Positions 32,612 to 43,308 of a stretch of DNA of 64,000 nucleotides are shown here, piece by piece. This DNA is from Otatea glauca (Eukaryota; Streptophyta; Magnoliopsida; Poales; Poaceae). The translations under genes were made by a program, and so were the position numbers. The stretch is taken from NCBI GenBank assembly GCA_036346275.1, contig JAYEVK010000238.1:78432-142431 (forward strand), given 5' to 3'. The notes under the pieces were generated by a model. That model saw only the letters and a list, made by a program, of their open reading frames with translations, ran no database searches and was not told the origin of the DNA. Position 1 is the first letter of the stretch, and every line of letters begins with the position of its first letter.

Positions 32612-35600
32612 TGTCGGGACCCGAATTTGCAAACCGGACCCTCTGTGTATACCGCACTAGTCCAGATCACGCTAGTGCACACAGGCTCAACATAGATGCT
32701 ATCATAGTCACACACAATGAAATATAGCATAAACTTCATTAATTAATAATAATTGTTGTCTTACATGAATAATGCCTCACAGGGCTTAAAAGAGTACAAT
32801 GAGAAGCGTGAAATAGAATAAACGCAGTGGCGCTCGATTCGCCACGTGCAACCGACGAGGCTCGGACCCTAAGCATTCGCATCCAAGTAATCCTCCTCCA
32901 TGAATGGTATAGATTCCTCTTCTTACGAAGTTGTTGTTGTTGGGGTGAGTACATAAAGCACTCAACAAGTTGTGCACAACAATGCAAGTCTAATATTTTA
33001 TATGCTTGGCTTAATCCAAAGGAATGGCTAGTAAGGGTATTTTGCAATAAAGCAAACATTTAACAAGAATACAATAAATAGATTGGAAAGCATAAAACAA
33101 ATACAAGAATTAATAAATTGAGATTTCAAATACACCAAGTTTCCAATCCTAAATTAATTTTCCACTTTCCATGGCACCTTGCCATCCCAACAAGTTTTTG
33201 TTTAACAAAAGTCTAACCCTTAAGCTGTAATTCCTGAGCATTGCCCAATACCGTGAGCACGGCTATTGAATAGATTGTACACTCTGCAGAGGTTATGCAC
33301 TTTACCCACACGATACAACCAAACACCACCAAGGCGAGTGATCATAACAAAGCCTTTACAATGCTACACCTAGACCAAGATCGCTCGCTAAGGTTTCAAC
33401 ATCGAAGGGTTAAACCACCACAACAGGCCCCCTCTTGCGCCATGTGAGTTAAACCGTAACCGGGACTCACTATTCACCACGACAAGATCAAGTCTAGGTT
33501 TCACAAATTATTCACTAGGCTGTCCCATTCGAGACATGTGGTTGCAAGAGACTCAGTCAAAGGCTTGCAAGGTTAAGTCCTTAAAGTGATTAAGGCAAGA
33601 CTTCCACATACCCCGCCAAACTCGCCCACCTTGGCACACCGCCTTGCCACTTGCCTCAATCTAAAATCATTACCACCCGGTTGATTACCAAGCACCACAT
33701 GCCATCAACATTTCAATCCCGATGTGTGACCTCCTCGCCACGACAACTTGATATCATTGTGTGACAACACATGACACACCAATTCATAAACATTGTTCCA
33801 TATTCCATTAGTCAAGATTAAGTATCGACATTCGGACACATGTGATGACGTGGCATGGCTAAGCAATCTATGACGATCTAACTAGCCCATGTTGATTATC
33901 AACTATAATTCCACATCCTAGGGTGACAAATAGATCATGGCATATAATTGACAAGGTATGGTTTAATTCAAATAGGCATATTATCTAATTCTCAGATTAA
34001 TTGAAATCATTTATACACATAAAATATCATGCATAAAGTTTAAAAGACAAAATAGCGATTTGGTGAAAATTAGGTGCAACATGATCAAAGCACAACTTGC
34101 CTTGGAGTAGGTGCTGGTCTTGATCTGAGTTTGGGTCTTGGGCGCGCGAATCTTCCTCCGGATCACCGAAGCGGTTCAACGTCTACGCGAAACGATGCCA
34201 AAATAGCAAATAAACACCAAACTAGAGAGCAAACAAACTCCAAAAATAAAATAAAATTCACCAATAAATAGATATTGATTTTACAATTTTTTAGAAATTT
34301 GAATCACTCAAATCCGAGTTAAAATGCAAAATATATAGCCTTTTGAAGTTTGAATAAATCGAAAATACAGAAAATAGAATTTATGATTTTTCGAATTATT
34401 TTCTATTGGAAAAGATCTTTATTGCGCAACGACGTCAATACGACTCGGACCAATCGGTGCCGACACGTCGCTCGTCCATGGACTCGGTCCACGGCGCCGC
34501 CTCGTCCACCGTGGGCGCCCACGGCGCCTCGCATCACGCGCCCGACACGCGCGCGCATCGATCGATTGGTGCGCGCCGCCCGTGCCGATGCTCGACACGC
34601 GGCGCGCATCTGCGCGACGATCTGACGGCCACCGATCTACCCCTACGTGGCTCAATCCCGATCGTCTATTCGGATCTAACGGTTAGAAATTTACCCGGCG
34701 AAACACTAATGAAGAAGCGACGTGGCTTGATCTGGACGGTTCGGCGAAGATCCAACGGATGCGCGAAGCTCCGAGACACGGCGGCGGGCTTGCACCGAGC
34801 GAGAGGAAGACGACCACCGAACGGTGTTTCGACGCGACTCGGCGAAGAAGAAGGCGACTTCGCGACACGACGCGAGGAACTCGGATCCGAACCGATTCGG
34901 CGGGAGGATGCTCGACGGCGGCGGAATGGCGCAAAAACTTCGCGGCGGCAGATCGCAAAGAACTACGGCGAGCTCTGGCGATGATGGCAATAAACAGCGA
35001 AGAGGCTAGAGCTACTGGCTGCGCAAGGGAACGAGGAACATCGGAGTGCGGGCTGCGGCTTTTATAGCCTCGGCATGCGCACAGGGAAGGAAACCCTAAA
35101 TCACGCGGCGGCGGCAAGAAGCGGCGCGATTCGAAACCGAATCGGAGACGACGACTGGAGACCGTCCGATCCAAGATGAGCGGCCAAGATTAGATCCGAA
35201 GCGATACGATCCGATCCGCTCTTTCCAAATCCAACGGACGAGATCTAAACTTACCAAAACAACGCGAAGCGATCCCGACCACTTGATCTCGATCCAACGG
35301 CTCGCAGCACTAGGGTTTCGCGAAAGGAGGCAGCCATCTGATCTTCATCCAACGGTCACACGCGCGGCGGCGGTGGAAAGCCGACGGCGCGACAAAGAAT
35401 GGGTCACAAGACGCACAATCTTTGGGCTTGGCCCAAGATCTTATTCACTCGATTTTCAAAAGCTTTTGATTTAAAATAATTTCGAAATTAGATTAATCTA
35501 TTTTAAGTAATTAAAATATCATGAAAAATCCCAGAAAATTCTCATAAATACTTTGAGACATTCTGAGCTCAAATAAAATATTTTTGGTAAAACTTTATAT

Positions 35601-35750
35601 TAACTTTATCCATATATATTTAGTTTTCACCAAAGGTTCAATATACTTAATTAAAATAAATTTAGATAATTTCTGGAAAAATCCAATAAATTCAGAAAAT
35701 CACAAAAATGCACGTGAGCGAAATTATAAGCCAAATTTTGGGATGTTACA
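32612..35750 (-). repeat. 5' LTR of element A
   Basis: TGTCGGGACCCG...GGGATGTTACA in reversed orientation, 3139 bp and unbroken. The reversed TATA box (CTTTTATA) is at 35059-35066. The CpG-rich block is at 34420-35400 and the conserved coding-like segment at about 34075-34190. Confidence 0.93.
35059..35066 (-). promoter_or_regulatory. TATA box, 5' LTR of A
   Basis: CTTTTATA on + (TATAAAAG on the element strand) inside the family-wide context GCATGCCGAGGC. The probable start of the genomic transcript of A lies about 30 bp to its left. Confidence 0.7.
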
Positions 35751-36819
35751 CAGGCTAAGCAAAGGCAGGTTACAAGTTATTTTGCGGTTGCATAAACATT
35801 TAAAATACCAATACAGTAGATTGAAACATCGCATCTTTAAGTAGGCAAGTTGAAGCGTAATTTGATAAGTAAATATTCAAGTCTTTCAACCCAGTCTACC
35901 CGACTGCAAAAGTCCCCGGTGTCTGTCCTTTGACACAAAAGCTAGTTAAAAAATTGGTTTCCATCCCAAATCCATGTTTCCAGAAAATACCAAAACTCTA
36001 ACACTGGAATGACTTCACCAAGTGTCCTTGACCGAGGAAGCGGCTAATCGATTAGATTTACACTCTGCAGAGGAGTACAGCTTTACCCACAAGGAATGAT
36101 CAACCTCTTTTGCCAGGCCAGATAACACACTTCCTTTGGTGTGTCGGCAAGGAGATCATACAGAGCCGTTACATTATCTAGATGCGGCTTTGAACCGGCC
36201 CAGAACGTTTGACCCTCACCATGAAAACAGAAACACTCACCCAAATCGTGGATCCATTTTCATCACACCCAACACCACATTTCTGTTCATGGCAAGGCGT
36301 ACACCGTTGCATTGGTATGTAGAAACCCCTACAAGCAAACCAAATCTGAATGCCTATGCAAAACTCCCGCCTTCCTTAGATGCAAAGCCACATCTAAACA
36401 ACTTAATAGGCTAAGACCCGCCCATACAAGCCCTCGTGGTTGTACGAAATTCTTGGATCTATAGCGTCCCATTGCTCAGTTCTTAATCCGACACGGGCGA
36501 TACTCCACCCTACACTACGTGCGACTCCCTTTGCACCTCTGGCTATTGCCAATAATCGCCCGCGTCAAAACATAGTTTTATTTCGGGTTTTTAACCAAGT
36601 GCCAGCAACATTTCCCCAAATGAGGACCATATATCCTTTGAAAAGACTGAAAATGTATGACAAGCAGCTTAAGTAGGTATATTATGCTAGTGGTTATACC
36701 CAAAATGACATTAAGCATGTCTAGTTCAAACTAAGGTTTACAAGGTTCTCATGTTCATACAGATTGAGGTAAACTATAATTTACAGGATTAACTACAGTT
36801 CAAACCCAAATTAGCATTT

Positions 36820-37008
36820 CTAGGGAGAATTATCCGGATGCATAGTACATAAACAGAAACAACATAATGTAGGTAAATTATCAGGCTCGACATGATCAAG
36901 GGGTTGCTTGCCTTGCAACTCGCTGTCTAGATCAGGATCTGGGTCTGCGACGGAGTCGTCTTCTTCCTCGAGCACGTCAGACTCTACACGTCGACTAACC
37001 GGAAACAT
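36820..37008 (-). other. conserved coding-like segment in LTR copy C
   Basis: A 62-codon minus frame beginning MFPVSRRVESDVLEEEDD and continuing DPDLDSELQGKQPLDHVEPD. The QGK-x5-DHV-x-PD core matches the LTR segment of the A/B/D family (QGKLCFDHVAPD) although the surrounding LTRs are otherwise largely unalignable by eye. Confidence 0.5.
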
Positions 37009-37427
37009 AGCAAATATTAAACTTCAACAAGGGCAAAAAGAAAACAGACAGTAAACCAAATAAAGATTAACTGCAGAAAACAGGGGTATATCTTAGGGTT
37101 TGGATTATGAAATTTTAAGACTTCATAATATAAATAATTACGCATTCAAAGCGTTAATACTTTCTATGATGAACAACATGTGTTTTCTTATAGATTATTT
37201 ATTCTTAAATTACGAATTCAAGAGGCTAAAATTATGAATTCTAATATTTACAACTTCGAATTATAGACGCTAAAATTATATAAACCAATAAAACTTAAAA
37301 CATAAGATAAAGGGGTTGATTGCACTAAATCTTATTAAGCTATGATACTAGTTTTGCTCATGGCTTGAAACCATTTAATCTATATCCAAATCATTTAACT
37401 TACATTCAAACTATTTAACTTCCTATG

Positions 37428-37499
<72 letters not shown>

Positions 37500-37510
37500 A
37501 GTGTGTGAGG
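37428..37510. repeat. palindromic (CA)n-(TA)n-(TG)n microsatellite
   Basis: About 16 CA units, a short ATATAT centre near 37468, then about 18 TG units. The two halves are reverse complements and could form an 80-base hairpin. Confidence 0.95.
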
Positions 37511-38869
37511 GCATTTGGCACAATGGTTACTCCATATTTCTAATGGTAGATCCAAACAAGTCAAATCTTTAGTTATTTTGGCAAGATCAATTATTCTACT
37601 TCCATCCCATTATTCATGAATTAAATTTTTGTTTCTTTCATATTCCCTTTATACTATTATATATATATATATTTGAATTATTAGTGTATTGAAAGCAAAA
37701 CTTAATTAGAAAGTAATCCAAACATACATGAAAATTAAATATTTTTATATATTTGAGCTCCTGGAAACATGAGGATCCCAGAAAAATTAGTTCCATTAAC
37801 TTCTAAGCCCACTTGCAGAAATTTTGTATAAAGTATGTCTTTAGGTCTTTTATTCAAATTTGAATTTCGAAATTACCCAGAGATGGTTTTCAAAATATTT
37901 TTGCATATTCTGAAACAACTTGATTTTACATGATTATAGAATTTTATTTCACAAATTTTGGAGTTATGATTCAAAAGTTATGGACACTTCAAGTGACTCG
38001 GTTTCTAAAAATCAACTAAAATTCCAACATACGCTTTCGCCTCAGGGAAAACGCCTTTTGGCTTTTGGCGCGCTCGCGCATTTGAATCGGCCCATAGCCA
38101 CTGACAAACCAGCCCGCCGTCGATCGACCATTGATGCAAGCGACGAGCGAACGGCCTAGCGACTGACGGCTGGGCCCCACCTGCCAGCGACACACGACGC
38201 GCGCGAAATTCTACCGAAGCGGTGATACCGACCCCACCGCCAATGACCCAATGCGAGCGGTTTGGACTCGGCTCACGCGCGTGGCGGCCTCGCCGCGGTG
38301 GAATGGACAACACTACGAGGACCAGGGCGTCGGTGCGCACCTGAGGGTGGTACCCATTCGACCGGAGAGGGTCGGGAAGTAGGTCGCCACCGCGAAGGGG
38401 CAGCGACCGCCATGGCTGCGCGAGCAAAAGCTCACCGCCGGTCACGATCCTACCGAAAAGACTTTGGGTGAGCACCAGGGGGCTAAGGGGAATCTATTTC
38501 ACCTGAGAACGGGGGCGGAGAAGGGCCGAAGATGGCTGCCCACGTGCGCCGCCCGGAAAGAAGAAGAACGGCGATGGGAGTGTGCTGCGGTTGAGAACAA
38601 GTGAAAACAATGGATGATCAGTATTCTATACGACGTGGCGAAGCTAGTAATGAAGTTCGTCTATGTATTTCTTGTATGCCTTTGGTCCATTCGTGGAGGT
38701 TTAAGAATCCTAATCCTTATTACTATATCGATATGGTATGTTGCTTTCATAACATATGATCTTTTGCTTCCTCACATTGGCCTGATACACAAACTTTCTT
38801 AATATCCTGCTTTCTAACCTTCACTGCAGTACTACGAGAAAATTACTTCTTCTTAGGCCAAAATAAAGT

Positions 38870-39290
38870 GTGCATTGAAAGAATTTTACCTTAAAACCAT
38901 CTTTGTCAACAACAATGACCACACCAAAATTTCCAGTTCAAGTGGAAGCTTTAAGATTTGATTCCTTGGAGTTGGAGCATTTCTCTTTAGAAGACAATGC
39001 CTTCATATCCCGTTCCACTTCTTAGGACCATAAATGCTGGAGACCCAATCCAAGTCATCAGCAGAACTTCTATTGCTTGGACTAGAAGAGAACTTGAGAA
39101 ACTCATTCTCTGTTGGTTGTATCCCCCGGTAAATCAAAGAACTAAGAGCAACCCTTTTATACAAGAAACCATCCTTCAACATCAAACCATCAAGCACTTC
39201 AAAAACATCACCAGTTTGACGATCAAGCCTCATTTCAATGGTAGAATAGCAAAAATAATAGATGTAGTCAAATTTAGATGTTACGGATAG
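38870..39290 (-). pseudogene. SPT5-family (possibly SPT5-like/KTF1) gene fragment
   Basis: The minus frame 39003-39233 reads MRLDRQTGDVFEVLDGLMLK, then DGFLYKRVALSSLIYRGIQP. This resembles the segment of SPT5-type transcription elongation proteins just after the NGN/early KOW region, which has an '...FEVxDxLMxKDGFLYK...' signature. Further left, a shifted frame gives NFGVVIVVDKDGFK (about 38880-38935), reminiscent of a later KOW-linked 'FGVxxxxxKD' block, followed by a GT that could be a splice donor. One in-frame stop and a frame change are present. It is a captured or pseudogene fragment rather than a working gene. Assignment is from memory of motifs only. Confidence 0.5.
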
Positions 39291-39580
39291 ATTTAGTATA
39301 TTTTAAGTAATTTAGTTGGTTCGTACAAATACATTTACGTACATATATATTTTTAGGACAAATAATTTAGTTGGACTGCACAATCCGAAGTGACCACTTA
39401 TTGCCTACTTTTAACTCTAAAGTGATCACTTATTGCATAGTAATTTTATTAGTACTAACACTTTGCATGCATGACTGTCTTTTCAGCCCGACTTGACTAC
39501 ACACTCCACTGCTTTGTTGTCCGTCTGCACGCTTCAATCTTACCTTCCAACACTTAGTCCATACACCACCCCTTCGAGAC

Positions 39581-39587
39581 TATAAAA
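39581..39587 (+). promoter_or_regulatory. TATA box of the Myb/SANT-like gene
   Basis: TATAAAA 47-53 bp upstream of the ATG at 39634, leaving a short leader starting near 39610 ('acacagctcctaatcac'). A well-formed plant core promoter. Confidence 0.65.
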
Positions 39588-39633
39588 GGCCAAACCGCAG
39601 GCATACATACACAGCTCCTAATCACACCTCACT

Positions 39634-40608
39634 ATGGCTGGATCATCAAGCAGAACATTCTTGTGGACACCTGATATGAGCAGTGTAGCTCTTCATTACA
39701 TGTTGAAGGTTACGCGTAATGGGAAGGATGATCCATTCAAGGAGGAGAACCTGAGTGAAGTGGTGTCCAAATTGCAAGAGTGGCGTCCGACATTATCGAG
39801 GTATAAGGTCACAACCTCTGGCCTAAACCTTGTGACCTCCGACGACTTTAAGGTGCACTTGCAAGGGTGGCGTCAAAAGTATTTAAGGGTGTGCGAACTA
39901 GCCGACCACCCTTCTGCTACAGGTTTCTCTATGAGATCTTATAGGGTACTGATGCTGCCCGATCAGTATGCAGAGCATATTAAGGTTAGTTATTTCATAT
40001 TTCTTTAGCTTACTAATCTTTTTATTATTATCCATAAGTTCACTACTTCGTATGCTCGTCTTGTGTGTTAGTCATTTCCGGAGGATGAAGAGTTGCTGAA
40101 CAAAGATATCGCAGAATTCGTAGCGATGTTTGTGCTCTTTGGTGGGGGTGTGATGCCTGGTTCACGCAGAAGACGCAGAAGAGGATCTAACCGTAGGGGT
40201 AGAGGTTCACACATCACTGTTGCAGCAGAAAGTTCAAGAGGACGTTCAGCCACCACGGAAGGAGGGATTGCTCCTAAGTATGGTGATGACGATGATGATG
40301 ACAATTTCATGTCACCTAGACCTCGACGTTCAAGCACTATCAGAACAGGCCGTTCAAGCAACAATGCAAGAGTACGTCCAACCGGCACTGAAGGAGGGGT
40401 ACCTCCTAACCGTACAAATGACGATGATGATGATTTCATGTCACCTAAGCCACAAAGCTTACGTCATAGGAGTCCTCCGAATCCTAACGATGAGAACGAT
40501 GATATTACATTAAGCCCTATCAGGTATCCAAACGTAATACCCCGTCATCAACTAATAGATAATTATACTACACTTGACCATACCCTATTCCGCCAACCAT
40601 GGCCATAG
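39634..40608 (+). CDS. Myb/SANT-like domain protein, two exons
   Basis: Exon 1 39634-39984, intron 39985-40071 (87 bp, GTTAGT...TTAG), exon 2 40072-40608; the join keeps frame and gives about 295 residues. Residues 8-85 (LWTPDMSSVALHYMLKV... to WRQKYLRV) resemble the plant Myb/SANT-like DNA-binding domain (PF12776 type). Residues 100-135 (LPDQYAEHIKSFPEDEELLN, then KDIAEF, FVLFGG) match the W/Y-x2-hI-x3-P-x-N/D-K-x-I block that usually follows it in L10-interacting-MYB-like proteins and transposon-linked relatives. The C-terminal half is Arg/Gly-rich, then has two imperfect copies of an acidic module (EGGIAPKYGDDDDDDNFMSP and EGGVPPNRTNDDDDDFMSP) and a third SP site. Probably a nuclear DNA-binding or adaptor protein, host-derived or transposon-carried. 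It is the only intact gene-like unit in the window. Confidence 0.6.
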
Positions 40609-40619
40609 AATATATGGTT

Positions 40620-42030
40620 TTCTAACTTAGTCCTTCACTAGAGGCAAATACCTATGTTGTATCTCAGTTTTATGAATTCCCTAAGGCATGTACTTAGTTC
40701 ACATGCCACGTTATTGTAGTTGTTGTATTTACTAAACCTCAGGTTTTATTCAATGTTTTACTATGATTTATCGTAAAATTTTTTGTCAAACAAAAGTAAT
40801 AGACAAATAATTTTCTAAAATACTACATGAATTATCACTGACAAATATGAATGTTTCTGCAAAACATATACTAAATTATGCAAGTATTTATGCAATTTTT
40901 TATTAAAAAAATAAAAATTCACTATACGCTGCAAAACATAAACAAATTTGCAGCGCCTCGCAAAAACAACCATTTCGGGGCCAACAGACAGCTAGTGCAA
41001 ATTTTCCATCGCGGCAAAATATTTTTTAACTTCTCTCCAGCGGAATCGATGTGCTTACATTTTTTGCACGTAATCTGAATTTTCCGCGATCTCTGCAACG
41101 TAAAAAGAAAAACGGAAAGCCAAAAAAAATGCCGCATGAATTCCAGCGGTCTCCATCCACTGCATTCAGTGGCTGGGGCAAAATCTGCAAATTCGTCGCT
41201 AGAACGGCTACTTCTGAAAAAAATTTATCAAAAGGGCTAAAACAAGAAAAAATTCGCGTGTCGCTAGCGTGCAAACCAAGAATCCCGCCGGTCCAAACTG
41301 GCGAAAATAATATTGCGCACCACATCAAAATAATTGGAAAACAATTCTTGAATGAATAAAATAAAATTGCCTATTGTTTAGCTATTCGTACAAGTTTTCA
41401 CCGCACAAAAAATACTAGTGCATCGAGATCGCAAAAAACAAGAATCCCGCTGACACCAACCACTTCAAATAATATTGCACTCTAAGTCCACTTAATTTCT
41501 GGAATTTCATCACGACCATATCTATTTTCGATAAAAATTATACGCAGAAGGCTACTACACTAAAAATTGTTTTAGACAGATTTTTTTTCAAAATTTTAAG
41601 AAAAAACCGACCATTTCCAGCGGTATGAAACGACCAGATTTTTAAGCCAAAAAAAATCCGCCGTTTCCATCGGTTTGAAATCGCCGCTTTCAGTGCACCG
41701 CGTCCGCAGATTTTTAAAATAAAAATTTTCCCGGCCTTGCCACCGAATTCCAGTGGACTGGAACTACTGGATTCGGTCGATTCCTACGGTTCTAGTGCGA
41801 TGAAATCGCCCGACTATACCGCATGCGAATAAAAAAAAACTGCGGATCGAGTCCACTGGAAACAGAAAAAAAAATTAAACTGCGGATCTGAACCACTAGA
41901 AATCGCATAAAAAAAATCCCACAATCCACGTCCGTTGGATTAAACTGTTTAGAGACTATTTTTGTTATTTTAACGGATCAGCCGCTAATAGCCGAAAAAA
42001 AATTAGACGCGCCGTCTAGAATAAATTCTC
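40620..42030. other. AT-rich flank with repeated short motifs
   Basis: No ORF of interest. 'TTCCAGCGGT', 'TTTCCATCGGT', 'TTCCAGTGGA' and 'cgctgcaaaac...tttgcagcg' type motifs recur on both strands between A/T runs. It probably belongs to the right end of the insert. Confidence 0.45.
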
Positions 42031-42878
42031 TCACGGCTGCTCACGGGACGGAACAGGACACAGAGCTTTGCTCACTGTCTGCCATGGCGCAAGGGGGGAG
42101 AAGCTGGGGGGCGGGAGCGGCCGGCCAGCCAGCGGAGGCTGGTCGGTGCCGGCGCCGGCGCCAGCGGGGTAGGAGCGGCCGGGTGGCGGTGGTGGCCGGA
42201 AAAACGAGAGCCAGCCGGAGTTCAAACCTTTGAGAAATCCGGCGAAACGAAGGCGAGGGAACTCTTGGGAGGTAGCAAAATGGATTGATCGTGGAGGGGG
42301 GCACCGGGTGCTCCATTTATAGGGCGAGAGAAGGACAGGAGGGGCGGGAATCGGTGCAAAAATTGTGGTGCCCGAAAATGGAAAGAGCGTGATTTTAGCT
42401 CGGTTTTGGGGGAAATTTGGCCATGAATGGCAAGAAAAGGTGCGGGGCATTGGATTTGAAAAGTTTGGAAACTTTTGGCGCAAAAATCACAGAGATTTTG
42501 AAGCTTCAAATTCGGTTTAATGGAGGACAGAGAGAGAACTCCTTCTCTGGTCATTCTGGAGGTTGAAGAAGCATGACAGGTGGGGTTCAGTCCCACCTGT
42601 CATTTTCGGATTTATTTTGGCTGAGAAATAAATGGGTTTGGTAAAAATAGTAAAATGGCTCTAAAAATCTTGGAAAAATTCCATAAAATACTATGGAATA
42701 TTTTTAACTCAATAAAATTATTTTCGGAAATTTAAAGGTTTTAAATTTTCTGCATAAATTCTTTTTATAAAACTGAAAATGGCAAAAAAGGCTTTATAAA
42801 ATCCATAAAAATCAGGAAAATTCCAAGATAAATCTAAATAAATTAAATTAAATGGAAACAACCTTTTGGAATGTTACA
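42030..42878 (-). repeat. LTR edge with TATA box, probably the start of LTR copy C
   Basis: GC-rich leader, a minus-strand TATA (CTATAAAT at 42315-42322) and an AT-rich stretch ending GGAATGTTACA at 42878, the reverse of an LTR start TGTAACATTCC. The arrangement parallels element A's LTR (GC block, AT-rich, TGTTACA). The overlapping open frames at 42031-42596 are compositional. Joining it to 35751-38600 is inference. Confidence 0.55.
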
Positions 42879-43308
42879 ATGCATCAGATAAGGTTCATTA
42901 TTTTTTGAAACTTTTCCTGTATAGTACTTTAGTTTTCTTTATGACACTATAAAAATTTCAGAGGATGATCATGCTCTTAAAAATTTATAAAAATATGATA
43001 GTTTCCCTGTTCCTAGTCATCATTCACTGTTTTTGATTTTCTTGGAGCATTAAATGCTTTCAAACTGCTTTGAGACTTTTTTGGAACATTCTGGAGCTGT
43101 CCTTGGGTTTAAATAATTTTTCTCCAGATTTTATCCTTATATGATTTTGGTCTCCACAATTTGGAAAACAAAGATTCAATAATGTAAATGATTTTCTTAA
43201 GGACTAAAATCTACGAAAAACATAGAAAATATGAAAATTAAGAATAATACCAAAATTCCAATTTAATTTTATATTTGATTTCTTTTTATGATTTTGCAGG
43301 ATGTTACA
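42879..43308 (-). repeat. second LTR edge (unclassified)
   Basis: AT-rich sequence similar in texture to the LTR starts above, ending GGATGTTACA at 43308. It is likely the beginning of another reversed gypsy LTR into which the LTR ending at 42878 was inserted. Only the edge is recognisable. Confidence 0.4.

Larger units (their letters stand above)
11910..35750 (-). mobile_element. Ty3/gypsy chromovirus A (Del/Tekay-type), minus strand, containing element B
   Basis: A structurally near-complete LTR retrotransposon on the minus strand. From right to left: 5' LTR 32612-35750, primer site 32596-32607, extra upstream ORF, gag, protease, RT, RNase H, integrase, chromodomain, polypurine tract at 26961, 3' LTR 26960-24779 plus 12870-11910. 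The 3' LTR is split by element B. Without B the element is about 11.9 kb and its LTRs are about 3138 and 3139 bp. Flanks CAGC (left) and CAGGC (right) are an imperfect 5-bp target duplication. Coding regions carry frame breaks, so it is not autonomous as read. Confidence 0.9.
35751..38600 (-). repeat. LTR copy C, main part (second LTR family)
   Basis: Resumes the LTR interrupted at 11909. Region 36000-36590 matches copies E and F (with the block TTACACTCTGCAGAGG at 36060). Region 36820-37008 carries the coding-like segment. From 37800 there are LTR-like phrases ('ttttggagttatgattcaaaagttatgg'), then a GC-rich leader at 38060-38600. The 156-codon minus frame there (38005-38475) is compositional. 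The right edge near 38600 is approximate. I infer that the LTR start is at 42030-42878, after an insert. Confidence 0.6.
38600..42030. mobile_element. probable DNA-transposon-like insert carrying gene material
   Basis: A segment of about 3.4 kb separates two parts that look like one LTR (35751-38600 and 42030-42878). It contains a reversed SPT5-family gene fragment, a two-exon gene with a TATA box, and an AT-rich right flank with repeated motifs of the form TTCCAGCGGT or TTCCATCGGT (41141, 41614, 41664, 41747). Subterminal motif repeats are typical of CACTA and Mutator-like elements. I could not find terminal inverted repeats or a target duplication, so the boundaries and class are inference. 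Confidence 0.4.

Noticed and set aside
37428..37510. CRISPR-like or tRNA-like structure at the palindromic repeat
   Set aside because: Simple dinucleotide repeat; there are no spacers, and no tRNA gene features anywhere in the window.
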